Assembly: GCF_021155765.1 (NCBI RefSeq)
Contig: NC_060110.1
Span: 19,862,001-19,926,000, forward strand
Length of the DNA stretch: 64,000 bases
Direction: 5' to 3'
Source: Diprion similis
Lineage: Eukaryota; Arthropoda; Insecta; Hymenoptera; Diprionidae
Made by a program: the position numbers and the translations under genes. Position 1 is the stretch's first letter, and every line of letters begins with the position of its first letter. Of this stretch, positions 42,201 to 54,077 are shown piece by piece. A model generated the notes under the pieces. That model was not told the DNA's origin and did not search any database. It worked only from the letters and a program-made list of their open reading frames with translations.

Positions 42201-45200
42201 TTGGGGATTTGCAATATTACAAAGTTATCGATTAAGGATTCATTTAAAAGATCACATACCTTCAGTAGTGAGCGACTCTGTATTCCGTCCCTTCCCTGTA
42301 GGCAGTTAGTAAAACCAGTTAACACCTATTCTATTTGCTAAATTCTAAAATTATTTACAAATGATATATAATTAAGTAGTAGATGAGTTTATTGTAAACA
42401 ATAAATTTGAAAAGAAAATAATACAAATGCAATTGATACAGATTAAAAGGCATGTTAGGCCTTACAGGCAAATTGTATGTTGTTAACGAATAACTCACCC
42501 GTTGTATCCGTACCACCCTCTGGGCTGCCACTCGAGTACATTGTCGCCAGTTTGCCATCGAGGATAAACCTGAACCAGCCATTACTTCCGTTTGACAATT
42601 CTAGAGCAGCTGCGTCCGACCAAACGTACAGACAATCACGTCCTCTGCAAATACACCAATCCCTCCAATGATAAGCTCTGCCAACTAGAAGTTCCCTAGC
42701 ATCTTCGATGGTTTGTTCTTCCCCGCATTGACTAGTCTCTGATTCTGGCTCCGTCGCCAATGTAGCAACTTTGGAGAATACACCCAGTCTTGCGAAATGT
42801 TCCAAAAATTCATCTTTTCCTTTCACCATTAGATCTTGGATCATTTGGAGGACGATCAAATGCCCATCTTCATCTTCCTGTCAACATTAAATTTTACATT
42901 GTTTTCTTGAAACGTTTTTTGTCACAATATTATATATATTCGAATATTGTAATTGTCCAACTGATCGAGATTGGAATATTTGTAATTAAACTTTCACGAG
43001 AAATGATGGGTCCAACATTCTTTCCAAAACCAAGAAAAGATGAATGTGAATGCTTTCAGACAGTTCTAAGTAATATTTTGGCGCAGCAAAAATTTCCAAA
43101 TTAATAGCATACTATAAAATTATTCGAATTAATTATTATACTTATTACTCGTATTATAGAACAGGATAAAAAAAATTCATTCGATGCTGCAACACATTAT
43201 GGTAACATTGGGACGTATTATGCATTGTTACTTTCAAGAAATAGTTTAATATTACACAAAAATAACAAATCTCAAAGCAGTATGTATTAGTTTGGATTTG
43301 TTAACACGTTCATGAAAAAAAAGGTCATATGCATCGACAATATTCAGGACAAAGACTCATAGAATTCCATCTTGCAGCACTACACAGTTAGAAAATAATT
43401 TTTTTTTAATTAAATAAAATAAAATAATAAGAATAGAAGGATGACATATTCGAGTAAGTTTACTCAGCAGCTTTCACATCTTGTAATTCTAATGCACATT
43501 TTACACCTGTGAACTGACTCTATAAAATTTCGAAGAGTATTCATTACTTCTCCAAAGCATAGCTTGTTACAACACATGAAGGATTTCAAGTATGAACTTT
43601 GTATTCTTCTCTTCTGGAATATGTCCTGTTAGTGACCACACCAGCAGCAGGCAGATGGTAAGTACGATTTAAAAAAATTATGAATACACATATGTTTGTT
43701 CTAAAAATTTGTCTTCAATTGTTCAATATTTCCAGTTATCATGTCTGATGCTATAAGAAAAAATACGGCTAAGTAATAAATTTTGTTCAATTTTTGTATA
43801 CCTGTTTTTTTCTGACAGTGGGTTGGATTGCTTCTGCAGTAACGAGGGAAATTAGAATCTCGCAACTTGTGCCTCAAGTGTACTGTTGAGGTTTTAGGTT
43901 TTTTTGTGCGATCCAATTGAAATCGTAATTTACTTTGATAATTTTTCTCACAAACGGTCTGTTCAGCGAATTAAATAAATTGAATTGAAACAATCGATTA
44001 TTATTTTCATCTCTCTATGTTATATGAAGAGAAAATGAATAGGAAAGGGAACGTTCAAGCAGAGTGCAAGAGAATGGAACAATAGACGTTACCGTCTTTT
44101 CGATAATATACTTCTGGGTACTAGAAGACTTGCGCGGAAGAAGGCAGGGCAATTTTGGGCCGACGAATGACTTGGGAGGCGATGGCGATACGTAGATCTC
44201 TGCCTCCTGCGAACAATCTTACCTGAGTAAACGTACCTGCCTGCTGCCTTTTGTGATACACTTTTCACGTTTATCAATTTAATTACCGTCATAAAGTTTA
44301 CATAAGATTTACTTTGGAAATAAAAATAGGGATAAGCCGCTGAAAATATTTTTTGATATGAATAATTTATTTTCATAACTGAACTCACCTCGTTATCCAA
44401 CACAGTAGCGATGACCTCTACCAGTGTTGCACCGCAATCCGTTCCTTCAGATCCACATGCTTCGACAAGCAGCTCTGGCTGAATGTAGTGTACCATTTTT
44501 CTGATTAAACTTAGACTAGCTTTACGCACACTAGACAGCATAGTGGACTGAAACGTGGCACAGAAAACTGGCAACAATCTCTTAAGGTAAACAGGAGCCA
44601 TCTCTGGATCACCCTTAGGCTCGGTAAAGTTCTCAACTTCGGTTTCTGGTTTGCGATTCTCTTGATTAGGTGGCAACATCCATTCCCCAGGAGACTGCAG
44701 TATCGCTGCAACTTCCCTGTGACCTTCGTCGACACGTTCCCTAGCCTTATCTAGTGGTGTTTTACCGTCTTCATCCCTCAAATCCGGATTAGCACCATGT
44801 CTGAGCAAAACTTTTGCGATAGCTGGCCTTCCAAAGCAAGCTGCGTAGTGTAAACTGGACGATCGTTGGCCCTTGTTAACGTCTGCTCCTCTGTCGCATA
44901 AGAATTCTACCATTTCTTGCGTACCAAAAGCAGATGCCCAGTTCAGAAGAGTTTGTCCAACGTCATCCATGAAGTTAACTTCTATACCACCAGAGTCTAT
45001 GGCTTCTATTAACGCATCTGTATCCTTTGATCTAATACAGTCGATTAACTGTCTATGAGACTTTTCCCCGGCACTATCAAGTCTCCTAAGTCGTGGTAAT
45101 AAAGGACCAGACGAACCCCCCGCTGCACCTCTGCCTAGAGCCGATCTTCCTTCAAATAATAGAACTAAAAGCAAGTCTACTAATCTCATTGAATCTAGGG

Positions 45201-46527
45201 CACATCTTTCGTCGCCCTTTAAGGCTTTCTCTATCGCGTCAGGCAACTCGGAACGAAGTAAATCGTGCGTTATCGATGGAGACCCTCTGCACAATGTTGA
45301 TAAGAGGCTAATTATCGTTGAAACTGAAGCGCAAGACTTTGGCTCTGGGGCTGGAGCTGTCGATGTTGTAGACGGAGGTGGAGTTTTTGTGTTACTTGAT
45401 GTAGTAGCTGCAGATGCACCAGGTCCAGCTGCGTTTGATAACCTGTGGACGTGGGGATGCATATTTTCAGTGAATCATGCAACCTAACAGTTTAGAGTTC
45501 AGCTAGATGATTCAGGTAGTTTCCCAAACTTACCTATAAAGTAATTCTGAAACTAAGCCATGGGAAGCTAAAGGAGCTGGGTCAACACCTCTTCTCGAAA
45601 ATCTATCAGCTAACGAGGCGAAACACCTTAATGCACCGTCAGCCACATGGGCATCTTCGTGCCTCAGCAGAGTGGATAAAGCTTCAACGCAATCCGGCAA
45701 TGCCTCATCCTGCGGCTCAACTTTTCCACACAAACGAGAAACAACTGCCATTGCCGAATGCAATGTGTCACGGTGTACTCGGGCTCCATGTTCACGTATG
45801 AATGACAAGGCACATGGTAGACCGCCGGCTTCAAAAACTGCTCCTGCTTCCCTAGCGCAAACAAGCTCCAAGACCTACAACAGAATGCATAGATACTTTG
45901 AAATTGTATAGAATTTCTGAATTGTAGAATATAGTTGGATCCTTTATTTCGTAAGTATAGCTGTCGTATATGATTCATTTGTATGCACTCATAAATGATC
46001 CAACTTTTCTACCTTGATACACTGTTCAGCTAAATCTCGACTGGCTCGAGATCCAAGTCCTGCTCCAGAAAGACGACCGCAAATTGCTTTGACGGCACCT
46101 TCCATGGAAATTACTCTTCGTGTACATTCTGCTGATACATCGAGATAATATGTGATTGCACGAGCTGTGACTTCGAGCACACTGTCAGGGGCAAGTTCAT
46201 CCAAAAAGATGCGACAGAGGGCTGGGAGAAACGTCCGTGGAGGGCAACTGGAAGAAGTTTAAAATGATTATTCATCGTTTTCTGAATTCATTTATTTCAG
46301 TGCTGATTCAAAATTCTGGATCTTAATTTCGTCCATTTTTCAATGTTCTTAACTGAAATACCAGATGTCGATCTTAAAATAACTCACCTTTCGAAACATC
46401 TATCAACATTATCGGACATGAGTAACAACATGCACAGCTGTTCTAGGGCTATGAGTTGCATATCCCTTTCGTCCCCTTGGCCCATGCTGAGCCATTCTAG
46501 CAATGTTTCTGGGTCTACTTCTGCCAT
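33260..46527 (-). CDS. HECTD1: E3 ubiquitin-protein ligase HECTD1
   Basis: HECTD1 is a large HECT-type ubiquitin ligase. Exons, from the ATG at 46527: 46388-46527, 46013-46247, 45534-45874, 44389-45442, 42499-42877, 42260-42295, 41783-42049, 41113-41666, 40749-41023, 40373-40625, 39933-40311, 39443-39729, 38921-39172, 38515-38722, 37853-38104, 36949-37205, 36123-36284, 35804-36022, 35438-35682, 34758-35328, 33634-34667 and 33260-33542. They sum to 7683 bp, giving 2560 residues (vertebrate form about 2610). Order of domains: armadillo-like N-terminus; ankyrin repeats at about 370-488; a Sad1/UNC-like module at about 1095-1235; a MIB/HERC2 module ending [14 protein letters not shown] near 1330; serine-rich linkers; an acidic tract; and the HECT domain from about 2120. 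The catalytic Cys2529 lies in [14 protein letters not shown], 31 residues before the end, the family's usual spacing. The donor after 37853 (GTCTTT) is weak. Confidence 0.97.
42260..42295 (-). other. 36-bp microexon of HECTD1
   Basis: The exon is bounded by CAG on its 5' side and GTATGT on its 3' side, and supplies 12 residues ([12 protein letters not shown]) between the PEGGTDTTG segment and [11 protein letters not shown]. Both ends are in phase 1, so skipping would keep the frame. It falls in a linker where vertebrate HECTD1, as I remember it, runs directly from a short serine-rich stretch into [10 protein letters not shown]. That makes regulated inclusion possible, though unproven. Confidence 0.75.
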
Positions 46528-47029
46528 CTGAAATAATAATGTCATGATACTGAGTAATAATAAACAAATAGGAGGTCCAAGTTATTGTGTATTTGAGATA
46601 CGGAATCAATTTAGCAGGATCTGCAGAAGCTGTTGGAGTATAAATCTCTTTGTGTTAAAAAATATGTAGTATCTTTGTGACAAAATCACTAAGGGTAATT
46701 TTATTTAAAAATTCTGCAGTGATAGTGAATAGATAATCTCCAATATACTTTTATACAAATTGCACACAATTAGCCACTGCAGTTGCCATGGTGTCTGTAA
46801 TACATGGCGTCGTTTTCAAAGAAATGAGTTATCAGACAGGTATCGTGTATTTTGAATTCACTTGAGTTACTTAAAAATATACATTTAAAATAATAGGTCA
46901 AAGAGTAAGAATTTATAATCATCGGTAGTATTCTATAATCTTGATTTATTGATTATTGTGAAGAATATCCTTGATCAGTGGGATCTTACTTGAGCTCACA
47001 CATATACAATTGTAAAAAAATAAACATAC

Positions 47030-47074
47030 CTTTTCAGTTTACCAGAGCTGGTCCAAATATTCGAATTATTAAGT
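47030..47074 (-). other. Probable noncoding 5' exon of HECTD1
   Basis: On the minus strand this 45 bp segment has an upstream T-rich acceptor ending in TTTCAG and is followed by the donor GTATGTTT. The HECTD1 start-codon exon is preceded by its own TTTCAG directly before the ATG, so that exon is spliced and an upstream untranslated exon must exist. This segment fits that role, but the promoter-proximal exon remains unplaced. Confidence 0.5.
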
Positions 47075-48499
47075 CTGAAACATAAAATAAAAATTTAACA
47101 AAAACTGTTATCATAGTGATCAAAGCTCTCAATTTTCAGCGATTCAGTTATGATGTTTACAGTCGAGAGCAAGAATCAGGTAAAATCAGGCTCGCATGAA
47201 CACAGTGTGGCCTCGATAGAATAAATCATTAATGTACGATGTGTAATGTAAATTCTACTAGAGTCTTAGAGCCACAAACTTTTCTGGTATACTTTTCCAC
47301 TCAATATTATTATGGTTGGTTTTTTGAAGTAGTATCGAAGCAGTGAAACCATGTGGTTGAAAAAATTACCTAAAGAACAGAATTGTAACGGAGCATATTT
47401 CAAATTAAATGTTTAATAACTATACCAATATTGCAGGTGACTGACAAACAATGTTTAATCTTATGTACGTGGCGGATTATGATCTTCGAATCTTCAAATT
47501 TTTTAAGCTTTCCTGAATGATTTAAAAGTTTGTTCCTGTTACTAGTTTGACATAAAAATACGAAATAGTTTTTACTAAAGAAAGTGCATTGCTTTAGTGT
47601 GCAATGAGAATTGACATCATCACTATAATCAAAGTTCGTAAATTAGACTATCGTGATTTACAAACCCTTATTAATAGTGAAAACATGTGGAAGTTCGACC
47701 TTAAAAAATATGTGTAATGTAAAAAAAAATTATCAGCTTGATGATGAAAATGATGAACTTAAGACATAATCTTCTTACTTTTGTACTATAAAGACATTAA
47801 CATGTTGATTTGTAGTTTGAATAAGATGTTACGATTAAATCATGATTCGTTGACGATGAAACCCGTTACCAAGCAAAATTTTCAACCAATCTCTGAGTCC
47901 GAATGTGAAAAATTATTCGTGAAGATGAATATGACAAACTCGCATTCAAGTTTCAAGATACTAAATATAAGCGAAGATAAAAACAGAAATCTTAGATTCT
48001 GAGTAGATGAATTAATGAAAATGAAAAAATGCAACATTTATATTTATTGCGAAATTTTCTATAATTCATTGCAACATCAACCAACGATGCTAATTCTTTT
48101 CTCCGAATCAAATTTCGACCAAGCTGAGCGAGTCGTTCCTATAGACAAGGGTCGTGACATAGTCAGCCTTTGTGATGTTAAATAAAACGCAAGAATACTT
48201 GTCCGGGCAATCTATTGAGTCATGCAAGAGACCAAGTAGAGAAATTAGGTAAATTTATTCAGTTTTCGGTTTAGTGGATGATGATGATGGTGCTGATAGT
48301 AAGTACAAATGCGACGTAATTGTCTTATAAGTGTAACAAAAAGATGTTGCATTATTTTTCAAACGAATTCTGCACCAAGGTATAAACATACCCGCGTATA
48401 CATGCGAATATACTTTGGGTTCACGCACGCCGTGTAATCCAATGGATAAAAGTTCGTATTCAGTAATGCAAATAGAATCAAGGCCATTGAACAATATAA

Positions 48500-49250
48500 C
48501 GAATAACAACAAAGGTGCATCGTGGGCCGAGAGGAGAAAATTTCACGGGTATGAAAGGCATCGGGTACTTAGAATTTCGGAGCTAATGATTAACGGCAAA
48601 AATATTTGTCGTAAGAACCGGGCGCTCGGAACGTATAACTAGAATAACAACGTTACGGATTTGCATGCGATACGCTCGATGGACGGGACACGCGCTGCGA
48701 AACGTACGATTAAGCGAAAAATACATCGTAACCCATTTTAGCAAGAACGATGTTGCCGCAATACATACGTACGTACCGTTCCTTAGTTTTCCATCCTCCG
48801 TAGGTCGTCAGGTCGTCATACTTCCTCGGAAACAAACATTCTTTCCTAACCAATTATCGTCACTCTTCTTTCGTGCAAACTACCATTCACGACGCCTATC
48901 GAAATACCTACTTTCTTCACGAAGAGACACTATTTTCAATCGTGTTTTCGTATTCTGCCATTTACTATTACTTGTGACGTGCGTTCAACGTCCCAAGGGT
49001 CTCGAATGTATTGAAAGCTCGCATAACGGGAGCGACGGAACGACAGCCAGCGATGCGTGGTCATGTGACCTTCTGCGCTGACGAAATTCGCCGCAGCCAT
49101 CCGCCGTGGTCGAAGCGCTTCGCTGCTATCGAGGCGGCGGTTCAATTCAAACCTTACTTTATCACTTGCCGAGCGTTGCTTGCTTTTTTTGACGTTTATT
49201 CGCCTCGTATTATCCTGTTACTCGGCAAAACTTGACACAGACGTTATCTG
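48500..49250. promoter_or_regulatory. Candidate divergent promoter, HECTD1 and RSPH9
   Basis: This stretch is relatively GC- and CG-dinucleotide-rich between two AT-rich flanks. It lies immediately upstream of the RSPH9 start codon and upstream of the noncoding HECTD1 exon. It is assigned by position and composition only; no TATA box or other core element was pinned down. Confidence 0.35.
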
Positions 49251-49299
49251 AAATATAAATTTTCTACGATTGATCAAATTTCATGATTCATGAGGGACT

Positions 49300-50440
49300 A
49301 TGGAATGTATCAGGCTGTTAGATACGCTGGATCTTTTAGGGCACGCAGGCGTTTGCGTGGGTACCGAAAATTCTCAGCTCCTTCAAAACTCTTTGTTAAT
49401 TCTGCAGAACGAAAATCATTTCCGCAAATGCTATTACTGGGGACGAATTAATGGGATACAAAACGACTACCATGTTGCTTATGGTTACGAAAAGGAATGT
49501 CTTAGTGGTCGGGTATATTTTTATAGGTGAGCAATTTTGTAAAATTCCTGATATCACCTCCGTCTACCGTACTTGGATAGCATTTTGCAACGAAGTTTAT
49601 AATTATAATTTAGTATCGAATTATTCGCAACTTTCGATGTCCGTCATATTTCACGAACTATGATTATATTTCAATCCTTACAATTAGCACAAACTGCCTA
49701 GACTGGCTGTTGATGCCCAAAGTGACAAAATGCGGAAGGTTTCTAACACCATTGGCGGTGACAAGATTCGAAGGTGATCCGTCGATAATCACCAACGTTT
49801 ATAAGGCGAATCCACCTTTTCCACCGAACGAAGACTCCAAGCGGCATTATGATGTATTTTTTATCGTAAAATTTACTTGACAACAATATTTAATCTTCTA
49901 ATAAATTTGCTATAAACTAGGGGCCTATTCCAAAAGAATTAAAGGAAGAGGATCGTCTGGCTTCGCTTGTAGAACTAATAAACGAAGATGCGTTCGTCGT
50001 TCCCAGGGGCGCTTGGTTCAAGTCTCCCAGTGGAGAAGTAATAGAAAATGCGGGATTCGAAGGGATAACTTTCACCGAGGCTCAACATCTGCGATCATTT
50101 TTGCACGGTCGACTTCCGCAACAAAAGTGGAATACGAATCTGCTGACTAGATCAGATTACAATTACGCTGTTGATTTTCTAGACACTATCGACACGGATG
50201 TTCCAGAAGGTTCGAACTACAGCTGGCAGTTTATTTTTCTACGACAACTTGAAAAAGAACTTTTAATTTGTACCCCTAGGATGCTGGAATTTACAATTCG
50301 TGCTTGGAGGTCGTATGGTTATTTTACACAGCCTGTACTGGCCGGGAATGACTTTTTATCATAAATTGAACTCACCTCATTACGGATCAATGTACATCGG
50401 ACATGGGAAGAAGAATTTAGATGTACCATTCATGGTTTGA
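49300..50440 (+). CDS. RSPH9: Radial spoke head protein 9 homolog
   Basis: RSPH9 is a radial spoke head component of motile cilia and flagella; in most insects this means the sperm tail and, in some cells, other motile axonemes. Exons are 49300-49526, 49688-49853, 49921-50209 and 50280-50440, giving 280 residues against about 276 usual. The N-terminus reads LLDTLDLLGHAGV and the family's WGRI signature occurs as YYWGRINGIQNDY. The last intron is only 70 bp (50210-50279, GTTCGA to CCTAG). Reading straight through it ends at a TAA after DFLS (50362-50364) and loses the conserved tail. Splicing it instead gives VPEGCWNLQFVLGG, LYWPGMTFYH and the terminal KKNLDVPFMV, all characteristic of the family. 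A candidate AATAAA follows at 50467-50472. Confidence 0.95.
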
Positions 50441-51978
50441 TATATTTCGAAAACATCTGCCCGAAGAATAAAAAATTTAATCGCTCATCAATTCGAGAAG
50501 ATCGCCCTTTAATGACATCTGAATCGTATTAACGATTACGGGATTAATTTCCTGCAAGTGAAATTGTTAATTGATTTAATTACAGGCATACAGTTGCCTC
50601 AATGTAAGGAAAGACTTTCACATGATAAATATATTTCATAAATTTAATAACAAAATCACATTCAATTACACGTATTTATTACCTTGAATTTTAAATCAAA
50701 ATATAATAGCTTAAGAAATGATGGTAATTTAATTGAAAAAAATTTAGGAAAAACAATGGGGTGTAATCATTCGACAAGATAATGCTTAAAATTTGCACAG
50801 AAAATTTCAATAACAAAAACGCCAAAGGAAAATATTTAGAAAATCGTAGCTTACAATTAGATTCGTATAATAATCGCTCTTATGAATTCTAAGAATTTCT
50901 CTATTGAGTAATATGTTACCCTCCCCCAAACATTGCCTGCAGTAATTATGAGTAATTTTTGTGGTGCCTAAGGCGAAATTATTTGATTTATTATCAAGTA
51001 TTCATTACGTCAATACCTCGATACATCCATCAAATTAATTTTTTTTTACTATACACGTTCCAGTTCTAAACGTTTGTATAAAATGGTCACTGATGTGATA
51101 ACAGAGTATGAAATTAATAACAAAGACGGACAGATTCGCCACCTCAAAAACGGAATCTCACGATCTATTACCTATAATAAAAGTTAGTCTTCGATTTATT
51201 TCAATTTCTAATCCTCTCAGATTCTCACATTCACAGAATTAATATAACTACGTTCAAATATTTTATACGCCAGGGAAAAAAGTATCTAACATTAACTATC
51301 TACCATATAAAGGAATTTCTGGATTATCTCAGTACATCGCGGTTCACTTATACCGACCAGTTTGGATCTCACAATCATAGAACTTTGTGTCCAAAATGGC
51401 GAAAAAAAAGCTCTTGTAGTTACTATTACGGTAATATTGGATGACAATATACTAGTCCTAGGACGAATTGTAGTTAGACCATATTACAATAAAGAGAATA
51501 ATGTTTACCATATACCAATTTGTATTCCACTTTTTGTAGTCAGATTCACAATAATTGTTTGATTACACAGGATGCGTTACAATCATGTAAGAGCCAATAC
51601 AGTTCTGAGAGTAATCATTTTGAATAATTTATATATTTTGGGTTTAATACGTACCGCATACAGAGTTTTTAGCTCCTTTCTGGACACAGAAGTATGTGAT
51701 CTGTGAAATAGGATACTCGATTTTAAGCATATACTATATAATTTGATGCCTTCTACAGGAGTCGAGTGTCCTGCGTTGTATAAATGAACCTATATGTCTA
51801 GAATGGAGCGTGGCGCTCTGCGAACTCTTACAAATCATAAACGATATGACTTGCAAGATTTGGTGATTCGATTTGTTTAATGCTTCAAGATTATTTTATG
51901 TTTTGGATCTGGGAATGGACTGTATTCAATTTTGTAAGACATGGGAGGAAGAAGGAGGGCAAACAAGGAACAAATTCA
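50441..51978. other. Spacer between convergent RSPH9 and otubain
   Basis: This AT-rich spacer contains both 3' untranslated regions. An AATAAA at 50467-50472, 27 bp after the RSPH9 stop codon, is a reasonable poly(A) signal. I see no coding exon. Confidence 0.6.
50467..50472 (+). terminator. Candidate poly(A) signal of RSPH9
   Basis: An AATAAA located 27 bp after the RSPH9 stop codon. The position implies a very short 3' untranslated region. Confidence 0.4.
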
Positions 51979-53274
51979 TCAGGGATAGAGGATGTCGTAG
52001 TGGCCAGGTCGGTAGAGAAGGTGAACAGCCGGTGGTACTCCCTCTGGAAAGTCGTGTGCTGTTGCTTCTGTTCCAGCACCTCGATCCATGTAACGCACTT
52101 GTACTCCCGTTCCCAACGCAGCACTCATCGCTATAATATGGATGTGATCCGATTCTTTGTACATTGGCTCCACTTCCTGTATCAAGAGAAAAATGATATC
52201 ATTGTGAAATGCATTACTTGAAATATAATTCTTTTGAAGTATTACTTTATAAAACTTTGTTCGAATCGACATGATTTGGTAAAATCTGACATCCACGATT
52301 TTGACAGAATTTAAAAGCAACAATCACAAAGCCAGTGATATTTTCAAGTATTTCAGATTTGCAACTTCTATTGGAAATTTTGTCAACGTATCGGCTGTAG
52401 TTTTTTCATACATTGAGTATTAACAACACACCTGATGGCAGAACTCAGCAACCGTGCGATCTCCTTCGATAAAATGCTGATAAAAGTCAGCCTCGCGTTG
52501 CAGCTGGCCAGATGCTATTAACCTGAGATAAACGACAACATAATCGGAATATCCTTGTTCGTTAAAAAGTTTATGGAGCTCTGAGCGACTAGCTTCGGTA
52601 CCACCGCCCACTTTGTCGATGACTTCCATGAACTAAAAGCACAAATTTAATTCGAGTATTTTTCTGAAATTGTTGGTGTAATAATTCGAAATTGCACTTA
52701 AAAGGATATGGAAAGGATTTCTCACCGTATCGTGAAAGTCTTCGACAGTAAATTGTGGGAATCCTAAAGCAACGAGATTTTCTTTGCTCTTAAGTGCGAG
52801 CTCCCTGAATTTCTCAAATTCATCTTTAATGTCGATCAGTCTTTCTAGATAAGCGTAACTGAAAGCACGGAAGAAGCAATTGCCATCGGGTCTGGTCCGC
52901 CGGATGTAAGAGTATTTTTGTCCTAAGGTTTTAGCTTTGGAAAGATAAACCTCATCCTCCAGGTATTCACGCTCCAAACTTTGGAGCGGTTCCTTCTCCC
53001 CTACTAATGCTATCGACTCGGAAATCTGCAACGTGGAAGCAGAACTTGATGAGTTGCTGACGAAAAATTTCTAGCTTGAGAGAAAATAAATAAATAAATT
53101 TTTAACCTCTTTTTCTATTCGCCGCTGCTGTTGCAGGATCAACTCATCTTGATTGACTTCTGCAACAAAAGTAACAAGGTCAGTTGGTACGAATGATTAT
53201 TTATACACTTATTCTATTAGCGTTGACGACCTGTGTTTTCTGCCGGCTTCTGTTGCGGTGGCTTGTTCTCCATA
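51979..53274 (-). CDS. Otub: Ubiquitin thioesterase otubain
   Basis: Otubain is an OTU-family cysteine protease (OTUB1/OTUB2 group) that cleaves ubiquitin chains and, in OTUB1, also inhibits E2 enzymes. Five minus-strand exons were placed: 53232-53274 (ATG at 53274), 53107-53159, 52726-53025, 52432-52632 and 51979-52176. They give 264 residues against about 271 for human OTUB1. The catalytic Asp79 and Cys82 lie in RPDGNCFFRAF, and the catalytic His258 in the C-terminal RPGHYDILYP. A glutamine-rich helix (LILQQQRRIEKE) precedes the OTU fold, as in OTUB1. The exon 1 donor (GTCGTC) is weak, but it joins in frame to the next exon. The start codon lies 95 bp from that of an oppositely oriented small ORF. 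Confidence 0.95.
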
Positions 53275-53369
53275 TTTCGATTAATTTTCATTAATTTCAC
53301 AGCCACTGTCAAATCACCCAGCCGAAAACAAAAGCCAAATCCCTGTTGCGGCCATTCATTGGAAATCAG
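53275..53369. promoter_or_regulatory. Compact divergent promoter, otubain and small ORF
   Basis: Only 95 bp separate the otubain ATG (minus strand) from the ATG of the plus-strand ORF at 53370. If both are transcribed, their promoters and 5' untranslated regions must overlap here or lie inside each other's coding exons. Inferred from position only. Confidence 0.4.
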
Positions 53370-53660
53370 ATGTTTTTTTCGTGCGGAATCCTGGCGAGGC
53401 TTGCCACTTATTTGAAATCTATTTTGCCGACGGCCGATAGAACAGGGAATTTTCAAACTGATTCGCTCCAACCGGAAGTCTTTCCGTATGTATTTACTGT
53501 CGATAAAAAAGGAGAACCAAAGAAACTTGGTCCCAGAGGAGTGTCCCAGGGTGCGTATAAGGCAACACAAACTCTGACCCACATGCTGAGAAAAGTTCAT
53601 CAACCTAGTACACAATATGAATCACGAAAAATTAGAATAACCAGACGGTATAATGATTAA
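53370..53660 (+). CDS. Uncharacterised 96-residue protein
   Basis: A single-exon frame runs from ATG at 53370 to TAA at 53658-53660. The frame stays open upstream to about 53346 but without another ATG. The product starts with a hydrophobic, arginine-containing segment (MFFSCGILARLATYLKS) that could be a mitochondrial or membrane-targeting leader. A compact basic region follows, with FPYVFTVDKKGEPKKLGPRG and the end KIRITRRYND. Its total is strongly basic. I do not recognise the family and infer no function. Coding status is supported by its protein-like composition and its head-to-head position with otubain, but not proven. Confidence 0.5.
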   Translation: MFFSCGILARLATYLKSILPTADRTGNFQTDSLQPEVFPYVFTVDKKGEPKKLGPRGVSQGAYKATQTLTHMLRKVHQPSTQYESRKIRITRRYND

Positions 53661-54025
53661 GAATGTCTTTTGCTTCAATCCGTACTCCATTTATCAATTC
53701 CGAAGAGAATTTTCGTTATTGTCAAAATTGATGTAGATGAAGTGTGGTTTTATTTTTACGAGTAATCTTCTTAATTTATACGTACTATCGTCACTTCCTC
53801 CGAGAAACATTAACGTGATGTAACTCTACGTACCTATTTCAAGAATGAACCATTATCCCGATTACATGAATTGGATATTTCAGGGAGATTTTCAAAACTT
53901 TGAAACAGAAAGTTTTTTGGATCTAAGTATTTAGCACCAGTTTATAAAATAATGAGAAAAATGTTTCACGTGTATTTCACATGTGAATGCGGAATGTGGG
54001 AATGTATTCCACTCAGGAAATCAAC

Positions 54026-54077
54026 ATGGCCACTGTTCTCTCACTTGCGATTTTATTTCGGCTATACGACACTTTCG
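54026..54077 (+). CDS. Candidate first exon with signal peptide
   Basis: An ATG in strong start context (AACATGG) opens 17 codons plus one base, reading MATVLSLAILFRLYDTF, followed by a perfect donor GGTAAGT. The hydrophobic core with few charges resembles a signal peptide, as is common for first exons of secreted or cell-surface proteins with long first introns. No downstream exon was identified in the window, so this may equally be chance. Confidence 0.25.

Larger units (their letters stand above)
46528..49299. other. HECTD1 5' region and intergenic DNA before RSPH9
   Basis: This lies between the start codons of minus-strand HECTD1 and plus-strand RSPH9, so it holds the HECTD1 5' untranslated exons and both promoters. 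One noncoding HECTD1 exon is proposed at 47030-47074. From about 48500 to 49200 the sequence becomes richer in CG dinucleotides than its surroundings and is the likeliest site for the divergent promoters. I could not fix a transcription start. Confidence 0.5.

Noticed and set aside
44089-44388. Extension of the large ankyrin exon frame of HECTD1 to 44089
   Set aside because: It is read-through into the intron past the GTGAGT donor at 44388; the protein continues correctly at 42877.
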